DNA from: Rhodospirillales bacterium
GTDB taxonomy: Bacteria > Pseudomonadota > Alphaproteobacteria > Rhodospirillales > Defluviicoccaceae
Reading direction: 5' to 3'
Assembly (NCBI GenBank): GCA_016712595.1
Contig: JADJQT010000001.1
Span: 2,601,501 to 2,665,500 of the forward strand
Length of the DNA stretch: 64,000 nt
Below the pieces are notes generated by a model. It was not told the DNA's origin. It searched no databases and worked only from the letters and a program-made list of their open reading frames with translations. The position numbers and the translations under genes were made by a program. How positions within the stretch are numbered: the first letter of the stretch is position 1; the number at the start of each line of letters is the position of its first letter. Shown here piece after piece: positions 1 to 8,170 of the stretch.

Positions 1-723
1 CGCTTTTTCATGCGCACGGTATTTCGCATCGGCGCGGCCACACCGGGGCTCGATCAGTTCGCCCAGCGCTTCTCCCGTGTCGCGGAACGCTTCAACATGG
101 TCTGGGGCCTGCACGACGCGCAGCGCCGCGAGCGGGTGCTGATCCTCGTCTCCAAGCTCGATCACTGCCTGAACGATCTGCTCTACCGGTATCGCACCGG
201 CGACCTGCGGGTCGATATTCCGGCGATCGTCTCCAACCACCCCGAACTCGAGCCGCTGGCCGAGTGGCACGGCATTCCCTTCCATCACCTGCCGATCACA
301 CCCACGACCAAACCACAGCAGGAAGCGGCGATCCTCGCACTCGTCCACGACCTCGAGATCGACCTCGTCGTCCTCGCCCGCTACATGCAGGTGCTCACGC
401 CCGCCACCTGCGACCGTTTGCGCGGTCGCTGCATCAACATTCATCATTCCTTCCTGCCGGGATTCAAGGGGCCCCGCCCCTACCATCAGGCGCACGATCT
501 CGGGGTCAAGCTGATCGGGGCCACGGCGCACTACGTCGTCGCCGATCTCGATGCCGGCCCGATCATCGAGCAGGCGGTCGAACGCGTCGACCACAGTTTC
601 GGCCCGGAAGAGATGTCCCGGGTTGGTCGCGATATCGAAAACGTCGTGCTCGCGCGGGCCGTGCACTGGCATGTCGAGCATCGCGTGCTGCTCAACAACG
701 GGCGAACGATCGTTTTTCGCTGA
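1..723 (+). CDS. purU: Formyltetrahydrofolate deformylase (5' end outside window)
   Basis: The enzyme hydrolyses 10-formyl-THF to formate and THF, supplying formate to PurT and balancing one-carbon units. The reading frame is open to base 1 (R-F-F before the first ATG at position 10), and PurU proteins are about 285 residues, so the N-terminal ACT domain is cut off by the window edge. What remains is the formyltransferase-fold catalytic half: NIHHSFLPGFKGPRPY carries the catalytic Asn and His, followed by GATAHYV and LDAGPII with the catalytic Asp. The motif set separates it from PurN glycinamide formyltransferase, which lacks the ACT domain and this HHSFLP pattern. The next gene starts about 200 bases downstream. 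Confidence 0.93.
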   Translation, partial: RFFMRTVFRIGAATPGLDQFAQRFSRVAERFNMVWGLHDAQRRERVLILVSKLDHCLNDLLYRYRTGDLRVDIPAIVSNHPELEPLAEWHGIPFHHLPITPTTKPQQEAAILALVHDLEIDLVVLARYMQVLTPATCDRLRGRCINIHHSFLPGFKGPRPYHQAHDLGVKLIGATAHYVVADLDAGPIIEQAVERVDHSFGPEEMSRVGRDIENVVLARAVHWHVEHRVLLNNGRTIVFR

Positions 724-877
724 TCACCGGCACCGTTCGCTTTGGGGACGGCGCAGGCACGGGCAGGCGCGGCTTGGGCGCTGGCGGTGTTTTGCATCAG
801 CCATGCGGCAACCGCAAATAAGTTCATAACGACACAATACACGCAATCATTGTTAACCACTTTCGCCTATGATGCGG

Positions 878-898
878 GTTGTGATATTAAGTCATAAC
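878..898. promoter_or_regulatory. Imperfect inverted repeat upstream of the Crp/Fnr gene
   Basis: GTTGTGA, seven spacer bases (TATTAAG), then TCATAAC; six of seven arm positions are complementary. It sits about 20 bases before the chosen start codon of a Crp/Fnr-family gene and resembles the TGTGA-N6-TCACA type of operator, though with one extra spacer base. An autoregulatory site is the natural guess. There is no direct evidence of binding. Confidence 0.35.
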
Positions 899-919
899 AC
901 CCGCGGAGGCGGTATTCAC

Positions 920-1672
920 ATGCTCGAAAGCAAAGCCTTGAGTGAGCCCGGCCGCCTCGCGGTGGGCGTCGCCGAAGCCAGGCCGGCCGATCAGAGCCTC
1001 CTCGCTGACATCGATCTGTTCAAGACGGTCGGGCGTGGCGCCCTGACGACGATCGAGCAGGCCTGCCGTTACCGGCGTTTTTCCGCCGATGAACACATCA
1101 TCGATCGCGACGCCCTGTCGTCGGATGTTTATTTCATCGTCCGCGGCCACGCGCGGGTGGTGAATTACTCGGTGTCCGGTCGCGAAATCACCTTTGCCGA
1201 CCTCAAGCAGGGCGATTATTTCGGCGAGCTTTCAGCGATCGACGAATGTCCACGCGCGGCCGGGGTGGTCGCGGTCAAGGAAACGCTCGTCTTCTCCTTG
1301 CCGCGCCGTGTCTTCCTCGGCGTTCTCGCCGACCACCCCGAGGTGGCGATGAAGGTGATGACCAAACTCGTTCGCATCGTGCGCCGCGCCGACGAGCGGA
1401 TCATGGATTTGTCGACCCTCGGCGCCCACAATCGGGTGCAGGCGGAACTGCTACGCCAGGCCCAGGTTCATACGACGCTGCGCAACGCCGCGTTGATCGA
1501 GCCCATTCCGGTGCACAGCGATATCGCCAGCCGCGTCTCGACGACGAGAGAGACCGTCGCGCGGGTTCTCAACGATCTCGCCCGCAAAGGCATCGTCGAG
1601 CGCTCGCGCAACGCACTGCTCATCCGCAATATGCGGCTGCTGCAATCGATGGTGCAGGAGGTTCGCGGCTAG
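920..1672 (+). CDS. Crp/Fnr-family transcriptional regulator
   Basis: A 250-residue regulator with an N-terminal cyclic-nucleotide-binding beta barrel (about residues 25-140) and a C-terminal winged helix-turn-helix (IASRVSTTRETVARVLNDL, then a wing). The barrel holds the phosphate-binding-cassette pattern GDYFGELSAIDECPRAAGV, with the Glu and Arg that contact cAMP in CRP, so nucleotide binding is plausible. There is no N-terminal Cys cluster of the FNR oxygen-sensor type. I chose the ATG at 920 because GGAGG lies at 905-909 with ideal spacing; an in-frame ATG at 869 lacks a ribosome site and would include the inverted repeat at 878-898. Targets are unknown. Confidence 0.85.
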   Translation: MLESKALSEPGRLAVGVAEARPADQSLLADIDLFKTVGRGALTTIEQACRYRRFSADEHIIDRDALSSDVYFIVRGHARVVNYSVSGREITFADLKQGDYFGELSAIDECPRAAGVVAVKETLVFSLPRRVFLGVLADHPEVAMKVMTKLVRIVRRADERIMDLSTLGAHNRVQAELLRQAQVHTTLRNAALIEPIPVHSDIASRVSTTRETVARVLNDLARKGIVERSRNALLIRNMRLLQSMVQEVRG

Positions 1673-1841
1673 GCAGGCGGGCGCGAGCGGAGCGGACTCG
1701 CAGCGGCTTCACATCGATCTGCTTTAACCCGCCTCACAGCCGCATGGGCGGCAACGGCCCGCTCTCCGCCGCGCGCCGTCCATCGCCGGTATTGCCGGTC
1801 GCCGTAACGGCGCGCCGGCGCGAAGACACTCCACCAGACGG

Positions 1842-2009
1842 CTATTTAATCTTGGCCTCGCGGAAGGGCACGTGTTTGCGCACGACCGGGTCATATTTGC
1901 GGAACTCGAGCTTCTCGGTCGACGTACGGGGATTCTTCTTGGTGACGTAGTAGAACCCGGTGCCGGCGGAGCTCACCAGCTTGATTAGGATTGTATTCGG
2001 CTTCGCCAT
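1842..2009 (-). CDS. rpmG: 50S ribosomal protein L33
   Basis: A 55-residue protein of the large ribosomal subunit. The translation opens MAKPNTILIKLVSSAGTGF, continues YYVTKKNPRT and ends HVPFREAKIK, which is the alphaproteobacterial L33 pattern from end to end. This type lacks the zinc-binding Cys pairs of the C+ form, so it is a zinc-independent L33. It stands alone on the minus strand between the Crp/Fnr gene and the S41 protease. The 169 bases between the Crp/Fnr stop and this stop hold nothing I can identify. Confidence 0.95.
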   Translation of the reverse strand: MAKPNTILIKLVSSAGTGFYYVTKKNPRTSTEKLEFRKYDPVVRKHVPFREAKIK

Positions 2010-2084
2010 TCTCGGCTCATATCAATTGCACCGCGCGCCAGGGTCGACGCCCGCTGCGGAACCATACGCACCTGCGCGCCGGTG

Positions 2085-3638
2085 TCAAGGGAAGGGCGGT
2101 CGCAAGATCGGCAGCAGCGGCGCCGGGCGGCGAAGAAACAGAGCATAAAGACCGGGCTGCTCGATCAGCTTGCGGGCGAGATCGACATCAACCTCGCCCT
2201 CGCGGCGCTCGGCCGGACACTCGCGGATCTCCCCCCTCGCCTCGCCGCCGGCGGCGCGGGCGAGAAGCAGGTCCATGGCATCGGGATCGGCGACGAAGAG
2301 CCCGGCGCTGCACACCGCGGGCGTTACGCCGTGACCGGTGAGAATCTCCCCGGATGGCGGCACCGCCTGCGACCAAGTAAAGCTGAGTTCGCCGCCGTTG
2401 GGCAGCGGAATCACCGTCTGCACGGTGCCCTTGCCATACGTCGTACTGCCGACGACGACGGCGCGGCCCCGGTCCTGAAGCACCGCCGCCAGCAGTTCGG
2501 CCGCCGATGCGGTTTCGCCGTCGACCAGGAGAATCACCGGCAGGCCATGCGCGATGTCGGTGCCGGTCGCCATATAGAGCTGGTCGCTATCCGGATGTCG
2601 CCCCTGGGTCGAGAGAATCTCGCCGCCGCTGAGGAAGAGATCGGCGCTGCGCACGGCCTGCTGCAGCAGGCCCCCGGGATTGTCGCGCAGATCAAGGATG
2701 ATACCGCGCAGGCGGTTCTTTGGCCCCGTCGCCAGCAATTTCAGTGGCGCCTGCAGCGATTCGGCCGTTCCTTGGTTAAAATGATCGATGACAAGCACCA
2801 GGATACCGTCCTCGTAGCGCTCGTGCACTGTCTCGGCGATCAGGTAACTGCGCTTGACGACGAAGTTCAACAGTCCCCGCCCGGGCCGGCGCACGGTGAT
2901 CTTCACCCAGCCGGCGATATTTTCCTGGAGGCGCTCACTGATTTCCTGCTCGCTGAGCCCGGCCAAAGGCACGCCGTCGATTCGCGTGACCACGTCCCCG
3001 ACCCGCAGGCCCACGCGCTCGGCCGGTCCACGGCCGTTGATCTCGACGATCACCGGCTCGTCATGATCGATGCGGATGGTGGCGCCGATGCCGGTGTAGC
3101 CGTCACGCCGCAGACGATTGCGCCGCGCCGCGCTTGCCGTAGCGTAGCGCGAATTGGCGTCGAGGGCGCCGACCACGCGATCGAAGATCGCCTTGTAGCC
3201 GTCTTCCTGCGTGGCGGCGGCGATCAGCGATGAGTGCTCGCGAGCGAGGTGCCAGATGCGGACGGTCAGTCTTGCCCAGCCACCGACGTCGCGGGCCTTG
3301 GCGGTTCCGAAGGAGCCGAGCGGATGGCCGTCGAGACTGACTTCGACCGAATCGCCAACGAGCCCGACGGCGATACGGGGATCAATGTCCGACAGCCCGC
3401 GCAGGCCCGCGACCGCCACGTCTTCGACGCTTATCGGCGCCAAGAAGCGCTGCGCAATCGCGCCATAACCGACCTTGAAGACATCTTCGGCCTCACCGGT
3501 GACGAACGCGGAATGCTCAAAAGACGCCATCGGCACCGGCGCGTCGACGCGGCTTCTGCATCCCGCGATCAACGCGCTCAAGGCGGCGGCGAAGAGAACG
3601 GACAAGCCCAAACGGCGCACTTGCATGCCGCGGATCAT
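2085..3638 (-). CDS. S41-family (CtpA-like) periplasmic protease, lipoprotein
   Basis: A carboxy-terminal-processing serine protease of 517 residues. An N-terminal signal peptide ends in a lipobox (LIAGC, Cys at residue 27), so it is probably a lipoprotein. A PDZ domain follows (about 180-265: GYTGIGATIRI, GLRVGDVVTRIDG), then the S41 core with GIILDLRDNPGG, the nucleophile Ser in ETASAAEL and the general-base Lys in TTYGKGTVQT. That is the Ser-Lys dyad of Ctp proteases, which trim exported proteins or cell-wall hydrolases. The region between the lipobox and the PDZ (about 30-175) is not recognised and may bind substrate. No adaptor or substrate gene is adjacent. Start could also be the Met at residue 5. 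Confidence 0.88.
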   Translation of the reverse strand: MIRGMQVRRLGLSVLFAAALSALIAGCRSRVDAPVPMASFEHSAFVTGEAEDVFKVGYGAIAQRFLAPISVEDVAVAGLRGLSDIDPRIAVGLVGDSVEVSLDGHPLGSFGTAKARDVGGWARLTVRIWHLAREHSSLIAAATQEDGYKAIFDRVVGALDANSRYATASAARRNRLRRDGYTGIGATIRIDHDEPVIVEINGRGPAERVGLRVGDVVTRIDGVPLAGLSEQEISERLQENIAGWVKITVRRPGRGLLNFVVKRSYLIAETVHERYEDGILVLVIDHFNQGTAESLQAPLKLLATGPKNRLRGIILDLRDNPGGLLQQAVRSADLFLSGGEILSTQGRHPDSDQLYMATGTDIAHGLPVILLVDGETASAAELLAAVLQDRGRAVVVGSTTYGKGTVQTVIPLPNGGELSFTWSQAVPPSGEILTGHGVTPAVCSAGLFVADPDAMDLLLARAAGGEARGEIRECPAERREGEVDVDLARKLIEQPGLYALFLRRPAPLLPILRPPFP

Positions 3639-3722
3639 CGCCGATTACCGCAAACAAGTCAGTAGTGCCGACATCCGTACGACGCGATTGACGGCGAAGC
3701 CGGTCCCGGGCCGCGGCACACC

Positions 3723-3747
3723 GGAACCCCCGGCGGAGGCGAACGTT
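3723..3747 (+). promoter_or_regulatory. EcfG-type general stress promoter upstream of the PLDc_N gene
   Basis: GGAAC at 3723-3727, a 16-base spacer, CGTT at 3744-3747: an exact match to the alphaproteobacterial EcfG promoter consensus. It lies about 157 bases upstream of the small membrane protein gene at 3905 on the same strand, in a non-coding stretch. The ecfG/nepR pair lies within 2 kb. About one chance match is expected per 64 kb, so its intergenic position matters more than the match alone. Confidence 0.55.
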
Positions 3748-3904
3748 GGACATACATCGTTGACGGCTGAACCGAGGCGCGAGCGTAAGGCACCTTGCCA
3801 ACAGCGGATCGTGTGCCGCGCGCCGTGTCGTTCGGACCGGATGCCCCCCGCCCGAGACCGATCGGCCGGTGGCCTGAATTTCCGACCGGGAGTAGGAGTA
3901 GACA

Positions 3905-4096
3905 ATGTTTGATTATGGCGGTGTGATCGGCCTTATCATCCTCGCACTCGATATCTGGGGAATCATCAACGTTGTCCAGAGCGGCGCCACGACAGGCGCG
4001 AAGATTCTTTGGGTACTGTTGATTTTGATCCTGCCCATTCTCGGGCTCATCATCTGGTTCTTCGCCGGCCCGCGTGGCGGGCGGGTTCCCGCGTAA
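3905..4096 (+). CDS. Small PLDc_N-type membrane protein
   Basis: A 63-residue protein with two hydrophobic segments (about 6-24 and 34-52) joined by a short polar loop, ending in the short tail GPRGGRVPA. The second segment, LPILGLIIWFFAGPR, is the signature of the PLDc_N family, small membrane proteins that resemble the N-terminal anchor of cardiolipin synthases but occur alone. No catalytic domain is present and the molecular role of stand-alone members is unknown. AGGAG lies a few bases before the ATG. The upstream EcfG-type promoter suggests stress induction, in line with a possible envelope role. Confidence 0.75.
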   Translation: MFDYGGVIGLIILALDIWGIINVVQSGATTGAKILWVLLILILPILGLIIWFFAGPRGGRVPA

Positions 4097-4181
4097 CCCG
4101 TGTTTCGTCTGGCGCAGGCGTGCTATGCGCAACCTGCGCCAGTACAAATGCCCTTATTGCTGTATGGTCTTTTCCAACAGC

Positions 4182-4215
4182 AAAAAAAAGGCCCCCGCGC
4201 GGAAAGCTGAGGGCC
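4182..4215 (-). terminator. Rho-independent terminator downstream of ecfG
   Basis: Read on the minus strand, GGCCCTC pairs with GGGGGCC (7 bp with one G-T pair) around a 12-base loop and is followed directly by eight T. It lies about 180 bases beyond the ecfG stop codon. It is the clearest intrinsic terminator in the window. Confidence 0.75.
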
Positions 4216-4303
4216 TCAGGCCACTTGGAGAGCGGTGGTCCGATCGCGCCGTTTGCCGAAACGAGCGCAAGGAACGGACGAATAAGCTGCCTGCCTACCT
4301 CGG

Positions 4304-4331
4304 CGCCTGCGTCGCTTGCTCGACGCAGGCG
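4304..4331. repeat. Perfect 11-bp inverted repeat beyond ecfG
   Basis: CGCCTGCGTCG, six bases, CGACGCAGGCG. It is 66 bases past the ecfG stop and before the T-tailed terminator at 4182-4215. There is no T-run on either side. It may act as a 3' stabilising hairpin or an accessory terminator. The rest of the 300-base stretch from 4097 to 4396 holds no gene I can see. Confidence 0.5.
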
Positions 4332-4396
4332 TCACCAATTATTTGCCCATGCGCCTTCGCCATCGTTGGCAGTGGTCACTGTTCCGCACCGACCCA

Positions 4397-5266
4397 TCAG
4401 AGCAGAATCGCGCCATCCGTCGCTGAACGTCCGCTTTGCGAGAAGTGCGAACGGGCTCGCGCCGGGCTGTCAGCCTGCATTCGCAACGAAGGGTGCGCGT
4501 AGCCGTGGTCCGGGTGCGTTTCTGCCTGCCTCTGGCTGGTCCCGGCCCCATCACCGGTTGCAGGGGCGCCGGCTTCCGCGCCCTCATGTACTCCGTACTC
4601 GGCCGACGAATGGCGCGCCTGCCGGCGCGATGCACTGCGACGCTGGAAGGCGAGAGCATCGCCTCTCTCTTCGCCCAAAACCGACGACTGCAATTCGGCC
4701 CGCGCACGAGCGACGCGACTCTTGATCGTGCCGACCGCACAACCGCAGACCACTGCCGCGTCCTCATAGGACAGCCCGTGAATGACGATCAGCAGCAACG
4801 CTTCGCGCCGTAATGGAGAAAGCTTCTGGACGGCAGCATCGAGGTCCGCCATCACCAGGGCATCGACCTGGGAGGCGGCCTGCGGGATGTCATAGACCAC
4901 ATCCTCATAGGACGTCGGTTGCACGCGCTGACGGCGGAACATGCTGATGTTCTGATTGCGCAGGATGGTGAACATCCAGGCCTTGAAGTTTGTCCCTGGC
5001 TGAAACTGCCGTTGTGCGGCGAGGGCCCGAACGACCGCATCCTGTACCAGATCATCGACAAGATCGTGCCTGCGGCACAGGACCCGGGCAAAAGCCCGAA
5101 GGTGAGGTAGGCACTCAATCAGTTGCTTGTAGAATTCGTTCGATTCGTCTGTACAGCTTACAGGTGCTTTCGAAACGTCCACTGCGAATTCTCCTTGCCA
5201 AAGGGGGCGCGATTCATCTGTCCTTGCTTCGCCTCGATCACCGACTACGGTTTCCGGCGACAACAC
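4397..5266 (-). CDS. ecfG: EcfG-type ECF sigma factor of the general stress response
   Basis: An RNA polymerase sigma factor that directs transcription of the alphaproteobacterial general stress regulon. Region 2 is at about residues 45-110 (LPHLRAFARVLCRRHDLVDD, then NFKAWMFTILRNQNISMFRR) and region 4 at about 140-195 (LSPLRREALLLIVIHGLSYE, then AVGTIKSRVARAR). The start is GTG: AAGGAG precedes it by eight bases. It lies 22 bases after nepR in the same operon. Odd feature: the sigma domains end near residue 195, but the frame continues for about 95 Ala/Arg/Ser-rich residues without recognisable structure, whereas EcfG proteins usually end near 180-200. This may be a lineage-specific tail or the product of a frameshift that read past the old stop. 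Confidence 0.88.
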   Translation of the reverse strand: MLSPETVVGDRGEARTDESRPLWQGEFAVDVSKAPVSCTDESNEFYKQLIECLPHLRAFARVLCRRHDLVDDLVQDAVVRALAAQRQFQPGTNFKAWMFTILRNQNISMFRRQRVQPTSYEDVVYDIPQAASQVDALVMADLDAAVQKLSPLRREALLLIVIHGLSYEDAAVVCGCAVGTIKSRVARARAELQSSVLGEERGDALAFQRRSASRRQARHSSAEYGVHEGAEAGAPATGDGAGTSQRQAETHPDHGYAHPSLRMQADSPARARSHFSQSGRSATDGAILL

Positions 5267-5288
5267 ATCGCGCGCTCCTTATTTTTGC

Positions 5289-5519
5289 CTACTTATCACT
5301 CTCGTCATCTGCGCGGTACGATTCAATCAACTCGAGCAAGTCCTCGGGGATGGGCTCGCGCAATACCGGATCATATAAAGAGTTAAGTTTGTCGTTCAAC
5401 CAACGGTTAAAGGCATCCGCGACCGGCGCCGAGCCGTCCGCAGCCCGGCGCGCGTCCTGCGACCGATTTCTCCGATCGACGCGGCGCGCTTTTTTGTCAC
5501 TGCCGTTTGGTCCAACCAT
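5289..5519 (-). CDS. nepR: NepR-family anti-sigma factor
   Basis: A 76-residue protein that sequesters EcfG until phosphorylated PhyR displaces it. The C-terminal half carries the NepR signature: FNRWLNDKLNSLYDPVLREP, then IPEDLLELIESYR, matching the two amphipathic helices that wrap the sigma factor. The basic, unstructured N-terminus (about 1-32) is typical. The open frame runs far upstream, but the ATG at 5519 gives the normal NepR size; no strong ribosome site precedes it, so a slightly upstream start remains possible. ecfG follows 22 bases downstream. The partner response regulator phyR and a HWE histidine kinase, often adjacent, are not in this window. Confidence 0.9.
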   Translation of the reverse strand: MVGPNGSDKKARRVDRRNRSQDARRAADGSAPVADAFNRWLNDKLNSLYDPVLREPIPEDLLELIESYRADDESDK

Positions 5520-5628
5520 TAGTGAGGTTCTGTCGAAGCGGATAACCGGACGTAATACATATAGGCAGGCGCTGGTCATCGATAAACGCTCGGTTACTCT
5601 ATAATCGTTTGCCAAACACTCTTCGACG

Positions 5629-5653
5629 AACGCGCCGCATGCGCAAAGGTTCC
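5629..5653 (-). promoter_or_regulatory. EcfG-dependent promoter of nepR-ecfG
   Basis: On the minus strand GGAAC (5653-5649), 16 bases, then CGTT (5632-5629), an exact EcfG consensus, with the -10 element about 110 bases before the nepR start. Autoregulation of nepR-ecfG through such a promoter is the rule in Alphaproteobacteria. Confidence 0.75.
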
Positions 5654-6083
5654 CCGACACGATCGGATTTCGCCGCTCCCGCGCCATTCGATGCCGGCGC
5701 ACCGCCGCTTCGCTGAATTGGGGCCGGGTACCCCGCCGCGCCAGAATTGGCTTTCGCCCCCGATTATGGGCCTCGTGCGCCACGCTGTCCGTGAGGTCAG
5801 ATTCAGAGGCTCGTCTCAGCATTTCCGCCCGTTCACCCGGTCCGTTGCCCCGTCGGCGCGAACAGAAAGCGTGCGCGTGCATTCGGCATCGACTTTAGTC
5901 ATAATGAGAATGGGGGAGATGGCACTGGCGCTGCTGGAGTCGTCACAGTGGGGGGGAACTTTGCCGAACTTCGCGCCGAGAATCTCATGCGGCCATCGCC
6001 GCCCGGCGCAGGCACCCCTCGCCCACACCTCACGCGTGCGGCGGGATCGATCTCGTTCAAACCTGATCGGAAGGGAGCAGTTC

Positions 6084-7397
6084 ATGCAGTGGAATGGAGT
6101 CTTGCACGCCGCATGCGGCGTGCTGGTCATGGCGGCTAGCCTCGCGCTCGCCGCTCCGAAGGCGATGGCCGATGACGCATCTTGGTTCCACCAGCTTGGA
6201 AGGCCTGATTCTAACGCGGACGGTGGCATCGCCACCGACCCGGACGGGAACGTCTACGTCGCTGGCTCAACCAGCGGCGCGCTGGGGGGTGTCGCCAAGG
6301 GTCACACTGACGCATGGTTGATGAAGCTTGATACCGGCGGACGAATACTTTGGAAGCGTCAGCCCGGAACGGAGGCAGCCGACTGGGGCGAAGCCGTTGC
6401 CACGGATCGGTTCGGCAATGTCTTTGTCGTGGGCGAAACATTTGGTCCGCTTGGCGGAACTTATAAGGGCGATACCGACGTCTGGATCATCAAGTTCGAT
6501 GCCGACGGACGGATGCTTTGGAAGCGTCAGCCCGGCACGAATGGGCGGGAAAGTCCGAGGGGGGTCGCCACCGACGCTGACGGAAATGTCATCGTCGTGG
6601 GTACGACGAACAGTCCGTTCGGTGGCGAGAAGAAAGGCGAAGCGAACGATCATGACGCGTTTGTAATCAAGTTTGACTCGGACGGACGTTGTCTTTGGAA
6701 GCGCCAGCCCGGAAGCGACCTATATGACGAGGCCACAGGTGTAACGACTGACGCCGCAGGTAACGTTTACGTCGTCGGATTTACGGAAGGCGCGCTAAAC
6801 GGGCAAAAGAAAGATAACCACTTCTATGTAAGTCCATTTGTGATCAAGTTTGATACGAATGGACAATTTCGTTGGACGCGCGAACCCAGCATGTATGCTT
6901 ACGAAATGTCGGGCGTTGTCGCCGATGGCGATGGAAATGTTTACATTGCAGGGCGTTTTCCAACCCTTGGCGCGGGAAGGGGATTCGATGCGCTGAAGTT
7001 CAATGAAGATGGTCAACTCGTAAAGAAGTTCAAGTTCGATATCTTAAACGGAATTTCGGTCCTTGGCATGGCAATCGACGCAGACGGCATTCTTTCCTTT
7101 GCGAGCTTATTATATAAACCGGACAACGCTTCCGATGTGCTCGTCTTCAATACGGACGCGGACGGTACCGTGCTGGCGCATAGTGTCCGCACGGCACCGG
7201 GATATCAGTCACCGTCGCGTATCGCCGCCGATTCTTCGGGAAACGTTTTTGTCTCCGGTCAAAGCCGCCTCATCGTTGATTCCGACTCCCACTATCAATA
7301 CGATTCGTTCATTGCTAAGTTTCCGCTGGCTAGCGGCGTGATCGCGGGCAGCGGGTCTTTGCGCGGTGAGCACGACTCAATCGCGCGTGCGCGTTGA
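6084..7397 (+). CDS. Secreted SBBP-repeat beta-propeller protein, copy 1
   Basis: A 437-residue exported protein of unknown role. A Sec signal peptide (cleavage probable after KAMA, about residue 30) is followed by DDASWFHQLG and seven repeats of about 50 residues, each with a core like ATDPDGNVYVAGSTSGALGG, then a W-K-R-Q-P-G strand. This is the SBBP pattern and fits a seven-bladed propeller. I start at ATG 6084 (AAGGGAG upstream); the longer open frame to 5691 is not coding-like. The last third (repeats 5-7) is more diverged and AT-richer than the other copies. It is transcribed toward the three sister genes at 8171-12039, so the cluster is convergent. Confidence 0.85.
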   Translation: MQWNGVLHAACGVLVMAASLALAAPKAMADDASWFHQLGRPDSNADGGIATDPDGNVYVAGSTSGALGGVAKGHTDAWLMKLDTGGRILWKRQPGTEAADWGEAVATDRFGNVFVVGETFGPLGGTYKGDTDVWIIKFDADGRMLWKRQPGTNGRESPRGVATDADGNVIVVGTTNSPFGGEKKGEANDHDAFVIKFDSDGRCLWKRQPGSDLYDEATGVTTDAAGNVYVVGFTEGALNGQKKDNHFYVSPFVIKFDTNGQFRWTREPSMYAYEMSGVVADGDGNVYIAGRFPTLGAGRGFDALKFNEDGQLVKKFKFDILNGISVLGMAIDADGILSFASLLYKPDNASDVLVFNTDADGTVLAHSVRTAPGYQSPSRIAADSSGNVFVSGQSRLIVDSDSHYQYDSFIAKFPLASGVIAGSGSLRGEHDSIARAR

Positions 7398-8170
7398 CCG
7401 CGTGGCGAGCACGGCTCAATCGCCGCGAGGTGGGGCCACGGCCCATGGGCTCGCGGCAATGTCCTGCTTTCTTTCGTACATGCCATCGCTCCCATGGGAC
7501 GGAAGGGGCCGAGCGCCGCTCCTCATGCTCGGCCGCGCGCCCTGCCCGTTAAGGACTCTGAACCGCGTCCGCCGTCGTCGGCCGCGCCGTCTGTGAAGAA
7601 AGGCTGACCGGGGTAAAGCGGAATACCGCCATACCCCATGGAAGTGATTTCGCCAGGCGGGCGGGGACCCGGCCTGCCGCTTACGGGGCCGCGGGAGCGG
7701 CCATCGCTCCGCCGAGCGCGATCCCCGCCGCGAGAATCAGCGCGCCCGAGGCAACGCGCAGCCGAGTGCTATCGGTCACGTTCCGCCCCCTGTTTTGAGA
7801 TGATGCCCAGACGCCGAAGCGTCCTCAGCGTTTCGCCATGAGACGAAGGCTTGATGACGGCCGCGCGGACTCGCTCCGCCATGCCGACGGCGGGCCGGCA
7901 TTGGCTGCGCCACCGTCGGCAGGCTGCCACACCATCGGCGAGCGCCGGGTGTCCTGTGCATGGCTTCGTCCCCCGGACAGAGACCGATCGGGGTGGCGAC
8001 CGCCGCTCCGACGTTTAGCTCGGCGCTCGCGCCGCTGAAGTCTCTCGTCCCGCCCGCCATCGTGGGCCTCGGAAGCCGCGCCGGCGTCCGCGCGGCAGTC
8101 GCCGTGGTCGCGTTGCGGGCGAGCGGATCCCCTTCGGCGATCACCGCCGTGTACCCGCGGCGCCCACGGA
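7398..8170. other. Intergenic region between SBBP copies 1 and 2
   Basis: The 770 bases between the two convergent stop codons hold no convincing full-length gene. A short near-repeat (GAGCACG-R-CTCAATCGC) occurs twice across the end of copy 1. The only other item I can support is the signal-peptide stub at 7681-7779 on the minus strand. A 153-residue open frame on the minus strand (7776-8237) overlaps copy 2 and has no coding character. Confidence 0.6.
7681..7779 (-). pseudogene. Signal-peptide stub resembling the SBBP genes
   Basis: GTG start with AGGGGG six bases upstream, 32 codons, then TAA. The product (core RVASGALILAAGIALGGAMA, ending APAAP) closely resembles the signal peptides of the neighbouring SBBP proteins, for example GALIIAAGMALAAPAMADD in the copy at 9477-10745, and stops at the expected cleavage site. 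It lies just downstream of SBBP copy 2 on the same strand. It looks like the 5' end of a fifth paralogue whose propeller was deleted. A functional exported micro-peptide is possible but less likely. Confidence 0.5.

Noticed and set aside
5691..6083. N-terminal extension of the first SBBP gene
   Set aside because: A normal signal peptide starts at 6084 with a ribosome site; the extension overlaps the region upstream of nepR and has no coding character.
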